Shown: piece after piece, positions 9,120 through 17,616 of the stretch
Layout of the letters: the number at the start of each line of letters is the position of its first letter
Numbering within the stretch: the stretch's first letter is position 1
Source: Poriferisodalis sp965205175
GTDB taxonomy: Bacteria > Actinomycetota > Acidimicrobiia > Acidimicrobiales > Poriferisodalaceae
Assembly: GCF_965205175.1 (NCBI RefSeq)
Contig: NZ_OZ242038.1
Coordinates: forward strand, 2,480,001-2,544,000
Direction: 5' to 3'
DNA: 64,000 nt
Program-made: the position numbers and the translations under genes
The notes under the pieces: generated by a model
Told to the model about the DNA's origin: nothing
Seen by the model: the letters and a program-made list of their open reading frames with translations, nothing else
Database searches by the model: none

Positions 9120-9974
9120 CTACCCGGCGATGGCGAGGCCGACGGCTGCTGCCATGGCATCGACAGGAGCGGCATGGCCGGTCCACATGGTGAACTGCTC
9201 GGCGGCCTGGAACAAGAGCATTCCGGTGCCGTTGAGCGTCGTCGCGCCCGCGCGGGCGGCAGCATCGAGGAACGGCGTGCGTTGGGGCCGGTAGATGAGG
9301 TCGGTCACGGTCTGGCCTTCGCCCAGCAGCGCCGGATCTGTCGGCAGCGGATCGTTGTGGGCCATGCCGAGCGGCGTGGCGTTCACGACGAGGTCTGCGT
9401 CGCGCACCGCTTCGGCCGTGCCGACGCTCACGCTGCCCTGTGACGTCCCTGCTGCGGAGGCGGCCACGTTCCCGACTTCGGCTGTGCGTTCCGCGGCAGC
9501 TGCCGAGCGATTCACCACCGTCACCGACGCGCCGTGGGCTGCCAGCGCTACGACGACGGCGCGCGCTGCGCCGCCCGCCCCCAGCACCACTGCACGCCGG
9601 CCCGTGGGTTCCATCCCCGCTTGTTCGCGCAGCGATCGGATGAAGCCGGTGCCGTCGGTGTTCTCACCGATCAGCCGGCTGCCGTCGCGGCGGATGCAGT
9701 TCACTGCGCCGAGCAGCATCGCCGTCGCGGACAGCTCATCGCACGCGGCGGCGGCAGCGTCCTTGTGCGGCATGGTGACCGACAGTCCCTCGATGCCCAA
9801 CGCCCGCATCGCCGCCACGGCATCGCCGCCCGCGCCGGCGGGCACCTCGAACGCTGCGTAGACCCAGTCCAGCCCCAGTGCAGCGAACGCCGCGTTGTGC
9901 AGCGCCGGACTCAGCGAATGCCGCACCGGATACCCGATGACCCCAGCAACACGCGTCCGACCGCTCACCAACAT
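9120..9974 (-). CDS. aroE: shikimate dehydrogenase
   Basis: 284 residues from ATG 9974. The open frame extends to 10037, but the family N-terminus RVAGVIGYPVRHSLSPALHNAAF fits the start at 9974. The substrate-binding SLSPALHN, the catalytic lysine in MPHKDAA, the NADP-binding glycine loop VVLGAGGAARAVV and the C-terminal DLIYRPQRTPFL are all present. It reduces 3-dehydroshikimate to shikimate. Its promoter must lie between its start and the tracrRNA terminator-like hairpin at 10149-10172. It is the first gene after the CRISPR locus, at a break in a normally continuous mltG-aroE run. Confidence 0.96.
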   Translation of the reverse strand: MLVSGRTRVAGVIGYPVRHSLSPALHNAAFAALGLDWVYAAFEVPAGAGGDAVAAMRALGIEGLSVTMPHKDAAAAACDELSATAMLLGAVNCIRRDGSRLIGENTDGTGFIRSLREQAGMEPTGRRAVVLGAGGAARAVVVALAAHGASVTVVNRSAAAAERTAEVGNVAASAAGTSQGSVSVGTAEAVRDADLVVNATPLGMAHNDPLPTDPALLGEGQTVTDLIYRPQRTPFLDAAARAGATTLNGTGMLLFQAAEQFTMWTGHAAPVDAMAAAVGLAIAG

Positions 9975-10139
9975 CACGGCCCCATCCCTAGCAGCCCGAC
10001 ACCCGCCACAAGCGCAAGCAACGCGGCACTGGGCCACTCAGTCAAGCGTTCGGCCGCCGAGAGCGCCAACGCGGCCGCTGAGTCCAGCGTCGGGTTTGAG
10101 GTCGTCGCAGCGACCTACTGCGTCCGGTTGAAGTCAACA

Positions 10140-10272
10140 CCGAAGGAACGAGGCGGGCCGGAGCCCGCCTCGCAACGTGATGCATATTGCCCCGCCAAGC
10201 GGGACTCTGCTTGTTGTTGGCAGCCGGAGCTACCGCCAACCATTCCCTGAGGACAGGCTATCGTGTGTTGCC
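10140..10272 (-). ncRNA. predicted tracrRNA of the type II-C CRISPR system
   Basis: The plus strand at 10213-10264 resembles the reverse complement of the array repeat. It has an exact 10-base match, TTGGCAGCCG, at 10217-10226, and an exact 12-base match, ACCATTCCCTGA, at 10239-10250, separated by a short bulge. A minus-strand transcript would therefore carry an anti-repeat near its 5' end. After it come a small nexus-like hairpin (CCCGC/GCGGG, 10191-10203) and a perfect 10-bp stem with a 4-base loop (10149-10172) followed by a partly T-rich stretch, which could terminate it. The ends are approximate. It is divergent from cas9, with about 40 bases between them. Confidence 0.82.
10149..10172 (-). 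terminator. terminator-like hairpin ending the tracrRNA
   Basis: A perfect inverted repeat: a 10-base arm CGAGGCGGGC, a 4-base loop and the complementary arm. On the minus strand it is followed by TTCCTT rather than a full T run, so termination efficiency is uncertain. It may also serve as the 3' structural hairpin of the tracrRNA. Confidence 0.6.
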
Positions 10273-10308
10273 CACTCGTTCACACGCACCGCTTGAGGGG
10301 GCAATCGC

Positions 10309-13300
10309 ATGCTGCGACTCGGACTCGACTTGGGCACGAACAGCATCGGGTGGGTGCTGTATCGGCTGAACAATGCCGAGCCGGTGGAAGTCGTGGCCGG
10401 TGGCGTCTCGATTCACAGCGACGGACGCAATCCGAAGAGCCGAGCCTCGAATGCGGCCGACCGTCGCTCCAAGCGCGGACCGAGGCGCAATCGCGATCGC
10501 GTGCTCCGCCGGCGCCGACGAGTAGCAGCACGCCTGCGCAGTTGCGGACTGCTGCCTGACGCCTCAGCAGACCGAACGGAATGGCGCCGGCTCGACCCCC
10601 TGCGACTGCGAGGGGAGGCACTGGACCGGCCGCTCGAACCCAGTGAACTCGCGCGGGTGCTGCTCTCGTTCGCGGACCGGCGCGGCTTCAAGAGCAACCG
10701 TCAGACCGACGGCGGCGAGGACGGCAAAGTCCGCAAGGACAACGCCGAGCTTCAGCGCCGCATCGAGCAATCGGAGGCTCGAACACTTGGCGAGTACCTG
10801 TGGCGCCGGCGCCAACGAGGCGAGACGGTGCGCGCCCGGCTCGGCAACGGCCTCTACCCAGAGCGATCGATGATCGAGCGCGAACTCGAAGCGATCCAAT
10901 CCGCTCAGGCACCTCATCACCCACTTCTGGCCGCAGGCGACTGGGACTTCGTCATCGCCAGTCTGCTCCACCAACGACCATTGCGCCCGGTCGAACGCGG
11001 CTGGTGTACATTGTTGGAGGGCGAGCGCCGGATTCTCAAGGCAGAACCGCTGTTTCAGTACTTCCGCATCCTCCAAGAAGTCAACAACGTGGAAGTGACG
11101 CCGCCCGGCGAATCCCATCGACCGCTGACTGATGAAGAACGCAGGCGGGCCGCCGACAAGCTGCGTCGCAGCGCCCAGCGCACCTTCGAACAGCTCACGA
11201 TCGATGCTGGACTGCCAGAAGGCACCCGCGTCAACCTGCGATCGACGGCGCGAGAGAAGCTGGACGGCGACCTCACGGCTAAGGCGCTCCGTTCCAAGAA
11301 GTGCTTCGGGAGCACTTGGAACAAGCGCAGCATCATGGATCAGCAGCTCATCGTGGAGCGCCTGCTCGACGAAGCGGACACCGAACGCCTGATTGACTGG
11401 CTGATCGACGAGCACGGACTCGACGAGGCTGCAGCAGAAGGCGTCTCAGCCGCCAGGCTGCCGCCAGGCACAGGCAACCTGTCCAAGGCTGCGATTGAGC
11501 GACTGCTGCCTCACCTGAAAGCCGGCATGCGCTATCCCGATGCGGTGAAAGCTGCAGGACTGGGCCACCATTCGGATCGCCATGCCGATGCGAGTCATGA
11601 TCTGCTGCCGTACTACGGCGAGGTGCTGGCTCGGCACGTCACCGGCGCCAAGCCTGGTGCGAGCAGCGACGCGGCACGCTACGGACGCGTCGCGAATCCG
11701 ACCGTTCATATCGCGCTCGGACAAGTTCGCAGACTGTTCAATGCCATCGTCCACGAGTACGGCAAGCCCAGCCAAGTGGTGGTGGAGCTGTCACGAGACC
11801 TCAAGCAAACCGAGGAACAGCGCCGCGAGGACGAGGAACGGCAGCGCCAGAACCGCGCACGCAATGAACGCCTTCGCGACTGCGCGGCACGCGCCGGTTT
11901 CCCCGAACCATCTGCCCATCACATGCGCAAACTGCGGCTGTGGGAAGAACAAGGCAAAGCCAACGAGCGAATCTGCCCGTTCACGGGCACAGCACTCTCG
12001 ATCGAGCGGGTCCTGTCCGCCGAGACTGAGATCGAGCACCTGCTCCCCTACAGCCGTTCTCTCGACAACAGCATGAACAATACCGTTGTGGCCATGCGTT
12101 CGGCAAATCGCGACAAAGCCAACCGGACGCCGTTCGAAGCTTGGGGATCTGATCAAGCACGCTACGGCCAGATTCTCGCTTGGGCCAAATCTCTGCCACG
12201 AGGCAAACGATGGAGATTCGAGGCGGACGCTATAGACACGTTCAAGAAGGACAACCGCTTCTTGGAACGTCAGCTCAATGAGAATCGCTACTTGTCGCGA
12301 CTAGTCCGTGAGTACCTCGAGTGTGCAGTAGATCACCGCAATGTCTGGGTAACGCCCGGAAGGATGACAGCACTTCTGCGTCGAGCTTGGGGACTAGAGA
12401 GCGTCTTGACAGGTTCAGGCACCAGCGGAAAGAACCGCGAGGATCACCGCCACCACATGATCGATGCCGCAGTTGTCGGCATGACATCACGCTCGCTGCT
12501 CCAACGCATAGCCCATGCTTCCGGCCGCGGTGTCGATGTCGAACGAATTGCATCATACATCGAACCGCCGTGGCCGCAATTCCGCAGCGATGTCCAATCA
12601 CTCGTCGATTCGTGCGTGGTCCGTCACCGACCCGACCATTTCACGGTACTGCAAGACAAGCCACAGCGCCGCACGTCTGGGCGGGATGTCACGAGCGGTG
12701 GTCTTCACAACGATACCGCCTATGGCATCGTTGACGGCCCAGACGACAAGGGAATGATGACGCTTGTGGAACGCAAGGACGTCAGTACCGTTGCTATGAA
12801 TCCGTCGGATCTTGAACGAGTCCGCGATCGCGCGCTCAGAGTCAGGTTGCGTTCGCTCTGGGAACGCGTGCAAACACAACATCCGAGCGAGAGTGAACCT
12901 CAGCAGTGGCAGCGGTTCGTTGAGCACATTCGGAAGAAGCTGGGCATACGGCGTCTTCGACTGCTGACGAACATGAAAGAGTCCAGCTTGGCTTTCGTCA
13001 GCGACCCCTCTCGCGGCACCTACAAGGCATACAAGACAGACGGCAACGCCTATATGGACATCTGGCTTCTTCCGAACAGCAAGACTAAGGGTGAGACGGT
13101 CTCTCGATTTCACGCGCATGATCGTACCTACAGCTCAGAGATCAAGCGCTGTTACCCGACAGCGCGCAAGATCATGAGGCTACACCGCGATGACATGATG
13201 GCTGTGGGCACGGGTGACGGCCGCCAGATTTACCGAGTCTTGAAGCTCAGCGGACAGAGTGTGTTTCTCGTTGAGCATCAGCAGGGAGGTCCAGCCAAAG

Positions 13301-13434
13301 CGATGACCACTTGGAGCAAAAGCGCCGCAAAGCTGCAGGCTGACGGATTCCGAAAGATCAGCGTTGACATCTTGGGACGAGTGCGTGACAGCGGGCCGCC
13401 CGACGCGACGGCGCAACGGCGGCCTAAGGATTGA
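10309..13434 (+). CDS. cas9: CRISPR-associated endonuclease Cas9, type II-C
   Basis: 1041 residues from ATG 10309, with GAGGGGG about 8 bases upstream. RuvC-I is LGLDLGTNSIGW, with Asp7. An Arg-rich bridge helix covers about residues 52-77. RuvC-II is VVVELSRDL with Glu493. The HNH domain has ICPFTGTAL, then EIEHLLPYS with catalytic His577, and Asn600. RuvC-III is HHMIDAAV, with His716 and Asp719. The C-terminal part has GGLHNDTAYG near residue 799, typical of the wedge region in II-C enzymes. All nuclease residues are intact. The short length, the absence of csn2 or cas4 and the cas9-cas1-cas2 order mark it as II-C. It would cut foreign DNA guided by crRNA and tracrRNA. The PAM is unknown. 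GC is somewhat lower than in flanking genes, consistent with acquisition. Confidence 0.98.
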   Translation: MLRLGLDLGTNSIGWVLYRLNNAEPVEVVAGGVSIHSDGRNPKSRASNAADRRSKRGPRRNRDRVLRRRRRVAARLRSCGLLPDASADRTEWRRLDPLRLRGEALDRPLEPSELARVLLSFADRRGFKSNRQTDGGEDGKVRKDNAELQRRIEQSEARTLGEYLWRRRQRGETVRARLGNGLYPERSMIERELEAIQSAQAPHHPLLAAGDWDFVIASLLHQRPLRPVERGWCTLLEGERRILKAEPLFQYFRILQEVNNVEVTPPGESHRPLTDEERRRAADKLRRSAQRTFEQLTIDAGLPEGTRVNLRSTAREKLDGDLTAKALRSKKCFGSTWNKRSIMDQQLIVERLLDEADTERLIDWLIDEHGLDEAAAEGVSAARLPPGTGNLSKAAIERLLPHLKAGMRYPDAVKAAGLGHHSDRHADASHDLLPYYGEVLARHVTGAKPGASSDAARYGRVANPTVHIALGQVRRLFNAIVHEYGKPSQVVVELSRDLKQTEEQRREDEERQRQNRARNERLRDCAARAGFPEPSAHHMRKLRLWEEQGKANERICPFTGTALSIERVLSAETEIEHLLPYSRSLDNSMNNTVVAMRSANRDKANRTPFEAWGSDQARYGQILAWAKSLPRGKRWRFEADAIDTFKKDNRFLERQLNENRYLSRLVREYLECAVDHRNVWVTPGRMTALLRRAWGLESVLTGSGTSGKNREDHRHHMIDAAVVGMTSRSLLQRIAHASGRGVDVERIASYIEPPWPQFRSDVQSLVDSCVVRHRPDHFTVLQDKPQRRTSGRDVTSGGLHNDTAYGIVDGPDDKGMMTLVERKDVSTVAMNPSDLERVRDRALRVRLRSLWERVQTQHPSESEPQQWQRFVEHIRKKLGIRRLRLLTNMKESSLAFVSDPSRGTYKAYKTDGNAYMDIWLLPNSKTKGETVSRFHAHDRTYSSEIKRCYPTARKIMRLHRDDMMAVGTGDGRQIYRVLKLSGQSVFLVEHQQGGPAKAMTTWSKSAAKLQADGFRKISVDILGRVRDSGPPDATAQRRPKD

Positions 13435-13438
13435 GTCC

Positions 13439-14347
13439 ATGGAACGCCGGGTCCTCGACATCGCGAGCGGTCGGCGCTACCTGTCGAAGAAGCGGGGTTC
13501 CCTCGTTGTAGTCAGTCGATCTGATTCAGATGACGATTCGGAGCAGCTCGTGCCGTTCGACGAAATCGAGTCGATCATCGTGCATACGCCGCAAGCTTCC
13601 TACTCGAACAGCCTGGTCGTTGAACTCGCCCGCCGAGGCATACCGCTAGTCTGCTGTGACACGCACCACATGCCGGCTGCTTGGCTCTGGCCGATACAGA
13701 GCAACTATGAGCAGAGCAGGCGCATGACAGCGCAAGCGGCGGTGCCCGACAATATTCGCACTGCGATCTGGGCAGAGCTGGTGCAGACAAAGCTAGAGGC
13801 ACAGGCAACGGTCCTCAAGTGCGAGCAGCGTGACCCTACAGCCCTCTACGACTTCGCCGCCCGTGTCTTGCCGGACAATTGCACTGCATTGGAAGCGCAC
13901 GGAGCGCGGCAGTATTGGACAGCCCTCTTCGGCGAGAGTTTTCGCCGGAGACAGGACGGTTCACCTCCGAATGGTCTGTTGAACTATGGCTATGCTGTAT
14001 TGCGAGCAACTGCGGCGCGAAGTATCTGTGCTTCTGGCCTGCACCCTTCACTCGGCCTTCAACATCACAACCGTTTCAATGCGTTCTGCCTGGCTGATGA
14101 CTTGATGGAGCCCTTTCGACCCGCGGTTGACAGAATCGTCGTGACGCTGTGGAATGAGGGACATCGCTCCGTTGATGCCGAGACCAAGCCAGTGCTCGCA
14201 ACAGCGTTGGCTCGCAGTGTGGACACCAAGCGTGGCACCGCACCGCTCAGCCGCTGCGTCGAATGGGCCGCGCAGTCGCTGACGAGAGCCGTGCTTGAGA
14301 GAGTACCCCACATCAGCTTGCCGTCGGGCGAGGCAATCGGCGGATGA
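13439..14347 (+). CDS. cas1: CRISPR integrase Cas1
   Basis: 302 residues from ATG 13439, four bases after the cas9 stop; the open frame extends further upstream inside cas9. The Cas1 active-site region is clear: TALEAHGARQYW with Glu152, GLHPSLGLQHHNRFN with His209/His210, and CLADDLMEPFRPAVD with acidic residues at 220-224. The N-terminal beta domain begins MERRVLDI. It forms a complex with Cas2 and inserts new spacers. In II-C systems Cas9 helps choose spacers. Cas1 ends in an ATGA overlap with cas2, so the two are translationally coupled. Confidence 0.97.
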   Translation: MERRVLDIASGRRYLSKKRGSLVVVSRSDSDDDSEQLVPFDEIESIIVHTPQASYSNSLVVELARRGIPLVCCDTHHMPAAWLWPIQSNYEQSRRMTAQAAVPDNIRTAIWAELVQTKLEAQATVLKCEQRDPTALYDFAARVLPDNCTALEAHGARQYWTALFGESFRRRQDGSPPNGLLNYGYAVLRATAARSICASGLHPSLGLQHHNRFNAFCLADDLMEPFRPAVDRIVVTLWNEGHRSVDAETKPVLATALARSVDTKRGTAPLSRCVEWAAQSLTRAVLERVPHISLPSGEAIGG

Positions 14348-14676
14348 GAGAATTCAGCGGGTACAGATTCATGTGGACGATGGTGATGTTCGATTTGCCG
14401 GTGCTCACGAAGCCTCAACGCCGACGCGCTACGCTCTTTCGGAACGACCTGCTTGATCTCGGGTTCGAGATGGCGCAATTCTCGGTCTACATGAAGTTCA
14501 GCGGTAGCCGGCCCGCCGTCGATGCGCTAGCATATCGGGTACAGTCACGAATACCGCCAGAAGGCAACGTCAGCATATTGTCATTTACCGATAAGCAATA
14601 CGGTCAAATGCGAGTGTTCAACGGCGGCGCACGCCAAGAACGAGACACTTCACGAGGCCAACTCCTGCTGTTCTAA
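14344..14676 (+). CDS. cas2: CRISPR-associated protein Cas2
   Basis: 110 residues, starting in the ATGA overlap with cas1. The ferredoxin-like N-terminus has MVMFDLPV, with the conserved Asp17, then KPQRRRATLFRNDLLDLGFEMAQFSVYMKF, the typical Cas2 core of type II systems. It is the structural partner of Cas1 in spacer integration. It ends 24 bases before the first, truncated repeat of the array. Confidence 0.97.
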   Translation: MREFSGYRFMWTMVMFDLPVLTKPQRRRATLFRNDLLDLGFEMAQFSVYMKFSGSRPAVDALAYRVQSRIPPEGNVSILSFTDKQYGQMRVFNGGARQERDTSRGQLLLF

Positions 14677-14700
14677 CGGCACCGAGTCACCAGCGAATAG

Positions 14701-14719
14701 AATGGTCAGCTGCCAAAAC
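14701..14719 (-). repeat. terminal half repeat retaining only the tracrRNA-pairing part
   Basis: Nineteen bases matching repeat positions 18-36 except G25 to A. The other half, which carries the promoter-like sequence in full repeats, is not recognisable upstream. This lies at the cas2 end, predicted to be the downstream end of the array. Confidence 0.85.
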
Positions 14720-15575
14720 GACAGACGTGTCGGTAGTGGCAGAGCCGGAACTTTAGCAGGTCAGGGAATGGTCGGCTGCCAAAACTACCGCGTGGAAGCA
14801 AGCAAATACAAGCGTACTTTAGCAGGTCAGGGAATGGTCGGCTGCCAAAACACTCTCGCACATTACAACCGCTTGCGCCGAACTTTAGCAGGTCAGGGAA
14901 TGGTCGGCTGCCAAAACTGCAACTAGAACCGAGTTCAAGCGTAATCGACTTTAGCAGGTCAGGGAATGGTCGGCTGCCAAAACCCTAGGGGCAAGTACCT
15001 ACAGCGCTTAGGGACTTTAGCAGGTCAGGGAATGGTCGGCTGCCAAAACAGGCGACGTGGACTGACCTCACTAGCTCACACTTTAGCAGGTCAGGGAATG
15101 GTCGGCTGCCAAAACCTGAGGATTCTTCCGTAAAACTGGGTAGAACTTTAGCAGGTCAGGGAATGGTCGGCTGCCAAAACGGCTGACGATGTGCCTCGAT
15201 GCTCGGCTGACTTTAGCAGGTCAGGGAATGGTCGGCTGCCAAAACAACGGTGGCGGTATTGTGCGCGCAACGTATACTTTAGCAGGTCAGGGAATGGTCG
15301 GCTGCCAAAACTTATCAGAGAGACAAGCAGAACAGCAGAAAACTTTAGCAGGTCAGGGAATGGTCGGCTGCCAAAACTCATATGCCGAATGCCCGGCCAT
15401 TCTGACAACTTTAGCAGGTCAGGGAATGGTCGGCTGCCAAAACAAATCAAACCAAAGGATACTCTGACAATGAACTTTAGCAGGTCAGGGAATGGTCGGC
15501 TGCCAAAACTTATGTTCGACAGTACCAAGTTTCATTTGCACTTTAGCAGGTCAGGGAATGGTCGGCTGCCAAAAC
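14701..15575 (-). CRISPR. CRISPR array, 13 full 36-bp repeats plus one half repeat
   Basis: Identical 36-base repeats start at 14750, 14816, 14882, 14948, 15014, 15080, 15145, 15210, 15276, 15342, 15408, 15474 and 15540. On the plus strand they run from ACTTTAGCAGG to GGCTGCCAAAAC. There are 13 spacers: 11 of 30 bases and two of 29. A truncated repeat at 14701-14719 keeps repeat positions 18-36 with one change. I infer minus-strand transcription: the crRNA-sense repeat starts GTTTTGG, pairs with the predicted tracrRNA, and the truncated copy keeps just the tracr-pairing half. The array converges with the cas genes. Several spacers are AT-rich compared with the host, as expected for phage DNA. 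Confidence 0.98.
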
Positions 15576-15709
15576 CGACCGCAGCGGGGCTGGCCGGGCC
15601 TGCGATGTGCTGAATGGCCGCGTCGCTAGCGCTGTGTCGTGCCTCGGGAGGGGCGGCACTGGAGCACGCAACGAAGGCTGCGCAGGCGTTCTCCGCACGC
15701 TCGGCGGGC

Positions 15710-17194
15710 TCAGCCGCAGAGGCCTCGTGCTTGGCAGAGGGCCTTGTCGCGCTGGAACTGCTCGTCGGTCTCGGAGAACGACAGGGTGCCGTCCGCGTCG
15801 GTGAGCACGAAGTACATCCACGGCCCGTCCGCGGGATTCAGCGCCGCTTCGAGCGACGCGCGGCCAGGCGCCGCGATCGGTGTCGGCGGCAGCCCCGTCA
15901 GCACTCGGGTGTTGTACGGCGAATCCACCGCCAGCAGTTCCGCAGTGAGCTCCGACGTGCCCACCGCGTAGACGACGGTCGCATCCAGACCGAGCGACCA
16001 GCCCTGGGAAAGCCGGTTGTAGATCACCCTGGAAACTCTGGCTCGGTCCTCAGGCCGCTGAGCCTCCCGCTCGATCATGCTCGCCACGATCAGCGCCTCA
16101 TAGGGCGTCAGACCCACCCGCCGCGGCGCCTCGTCATAGCCCAGCTCCGTCAGCACGGCGTCCAGCCGGTCGGTCATCAGCGCCACCAGCTGCTCCGCGG
16201 TGGTCTGAGAATCCACAAAATACGTGTCGGCGAAGAGCTGTCCCTCGGCAGGGTCGATGACCCCAGCGGGCAGCACGCTCGGCGCAGGCGCCACCAGCGA
16301 GAGCACAGCACGCTCCCGCACCGCCGCGCGGAACTCCGTGCCGCTGAAGCTCAGGTCCTGCGCTTGGTCGAACAGGTCGGCCATCTGCGCCACCGTCCAG
16401 CCCTCGGGAATGGTGAGCGACTGCTGATCGGCTTGCGCAATGCGACTCGGCCCCGCCTCGAGCACCGCCAAGGTCTCCCACACCGACGAATTGGCTTGGA
16501 AGGTGTACTCGCCGGCTTGGAACGCCGGTCCGCCCTTGATCCTCACGTACCACTCGTAGGCCCGCGAACTCGGCACTACGCCACGCTCGGCGAGCAAGTC
16601 CGAGATGCTCGCCGTGCTCGACCCGAGCGGCAGAGTCAGCACGATCTCGCCAGCGGGCTCGCCAGGGGGATCGAGCTGCTCGCTCACCCAGCGATACGCA
16701 CGGCTGCCCGCCACCCAGGCAACCACAGCGAGCAGCACGAGAAACAGCACCGCTCCCCACGTGCCAGGGCCGCGACGGGTGCTGACCACCTCGTAGTCGA
16801 CCCCGCGGCGGCCGCGGACGGCCTGCGCCGACTCGTCTCCGGCACCACCGGCGGCCGACGGGCTCGCCGTGCGCTTCCGCCTGGCACCAGCAAAGACGCC
16901 GGCGGGAGGACGCCCGCGGGCGCGGACCGGCGCCGCACGGGCTTGGGGCGACGGGTGTGAGGTGCCGCGGGCAGCCACCGATGGCGCCTGCTGACTTGCG
17001 CGGACTCGCACGCTCGGTGTCAGCCCCGGCTCGGCTTCACGAGCACCGTCGCCGGGCGGCATCAGCCCGACGACAGCACCCAGCCGCCCCGCCAGTCGGC
17101 GCGTCCCCGACTGCGGCGACGCCCTCACTCCCGCAGCGCCGCTGGCCGAGCTGCCCGAGCTGCCACCGCCGGCAGCTTCGGCGCCGTCAGTCAC
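15710..17194 (-). CDS. mltG: endolytic murein transglycosylase MltG (YceG family)
   Basis: 494 residues from GTG 17194, overlapping the ruvX stop by 8 bases. A long Pro/Ala/Arg-rich cytoplasmic region of about 150 residues precedes one membrane helix (GAVLFLVLLAVVAWVAG). The extracytoplasmic YceG domain has IPEGWTVAQMADLF, then the catalytic region TPYEALIVASMIEREAQ, and near the end VVYAVGTSELTAELLAVDSPYNTRVLTGLPPTPIAAPG (read in parts). MltG cuts nascent glycan strands and sets their length. The extended N-terminus is common in actinobacteria. Confidence 0.94.
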   Translation of the reverse strand: MTDGAEAAGGGSSGSSASGAAGVRASPQSGTRRLAGRLGAVVGLMPPGDGAREAEPGLTPSVRVRASQQAPSVAARGTSHPSPQARAAPVRARGRPPAGVFAGARRKRTASPSAAGGAGDESAQAVRGRRGVDYEVVSTRRGPGTWGAVLFLVLLAVVAWVAGSRAYRWVSEQLDPPGEPAGEIVLTLPLGSSTASISDLLAERGVVPSSRAYEWYVRIKGGPAFQAGEYTFQANSSVWETLAVLEAGPSRIAQADQQSLTIPEGWTVAQMADLFDQAQDLSFSGTEFRAAVRERAVLSLVAPAPSVLPAGVIDPAEGQLFADTYFVDSQTTAEQLVALMTDRLDAVLTELGYDEAPRRVGLTPYEALIVASMIEREAQRPEDRARVSRVIYNRLSQGWSLGLDATVVYAVGTSELTAELLAVDSPYNTRVLTGLPPTPIAAPGRASLEAALNPADGPWMYFVLTDADGTLSFSETDEQFQRDKALCQARGLCG

Positions 17195-17600
17195 GCCCGT
17201 CGAGCCACGACTGCAAGATGACCGTGGCCGCCACCTTGTCGACGACTCTTCGCCGCGCTGGGCCGCGCACGCCCTGCTGGGCGAGCATGCGTTCAGCGCT
17301 CACGGTCGTGAACCGCTCGTCGTGCAGCACGACAGGCACCTCAAGCGCAGCGGCAATTTCCTCAGCCTCAGCGCGCACACCGGCTGCAGCCGGCCCTTCG
17401 CTGCCGTCGAGCGAGATCGGCAAGCCGATGACGACCACCTCCGCCCCCATCTCAGTGACCATAGCTGCGAGCGCTCGATGGTCACGGGCGCGCCCGCCGC
17501 TGCGTTCGAGCACTTCATAGGGCACCGCAACCGGAGCGTCTGCCGGTGCGAACGCCACGCCGATGCGCACCGCACCCAAGTCCACCCCCGCAGCCCGCAT
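17187..17600 (-). CDS. ruvX: RuvX/YqgF RNase H-fold protein, putative Holliday junction resolvase
   Basis: 137 residues from ATG 17600, 16 bases after the alaS stop; the open frame continues into alaS but the family N-terminus MRAAGVDLGAVRIGVA supports this start. Catalytic acidic residues of the fold are in GVDLG, in VVIGLPISLDGSEG with the downstream helix, and in the terminal VDKVAATVILQSWLD. LHDERFTTVSAERML is the family signature. YqgF proteins are linked to 16S rRNA maturation and proposed Holliday junction cleavage. The alaS-ruvX-mltG order is conserved in actinobacteria. Confidence 0.93.
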   Translation of the reverse strand: MRAAGVDLGAVRIGVAFAPADAPVAVPYEVLERSGGRARDHRALAAMVTEMGAEVVVIGLPISLDGSEGPAAAGVRAEAEEIAAALEVPVVLHDERFTTVSAERMLAQQGVRGPARRRVVDKVAATVILQSWLDGRD

Positions 17601-17616
17601 CAGCGGACGCGGCGGC

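Noticed and set aside
10127..10138. Small palindrome GTTGAAGTCAAC as an operator
   Set aside because: It lies just past the tracrRNA end and could be an operator, but a single 12-base palindrome without a known regulator is not enough.
14676..14750. csn2 or cas4 after cas2
   Set aside because: Only 24 bases separate cas2 from the first repeat; no further cas gene is present, so II-A and II-B are excluded for this locus.
15148..15528. Open frames of about 90-140 codons through the CRISPR array on both strands
   Set aside because: They translate the repeat unit over and over; the 36-base repeat and roughly 30-base spacer keep frames open by chance.
14701..15575. Plus-strand transcription of the array
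   Set aside because: The predicted tracrRNA anti-repeat and its downstream hairpins fit a minus-strand tracrRNA, and the truncated repeat keeps the half needed by a minus-strand crRNA.
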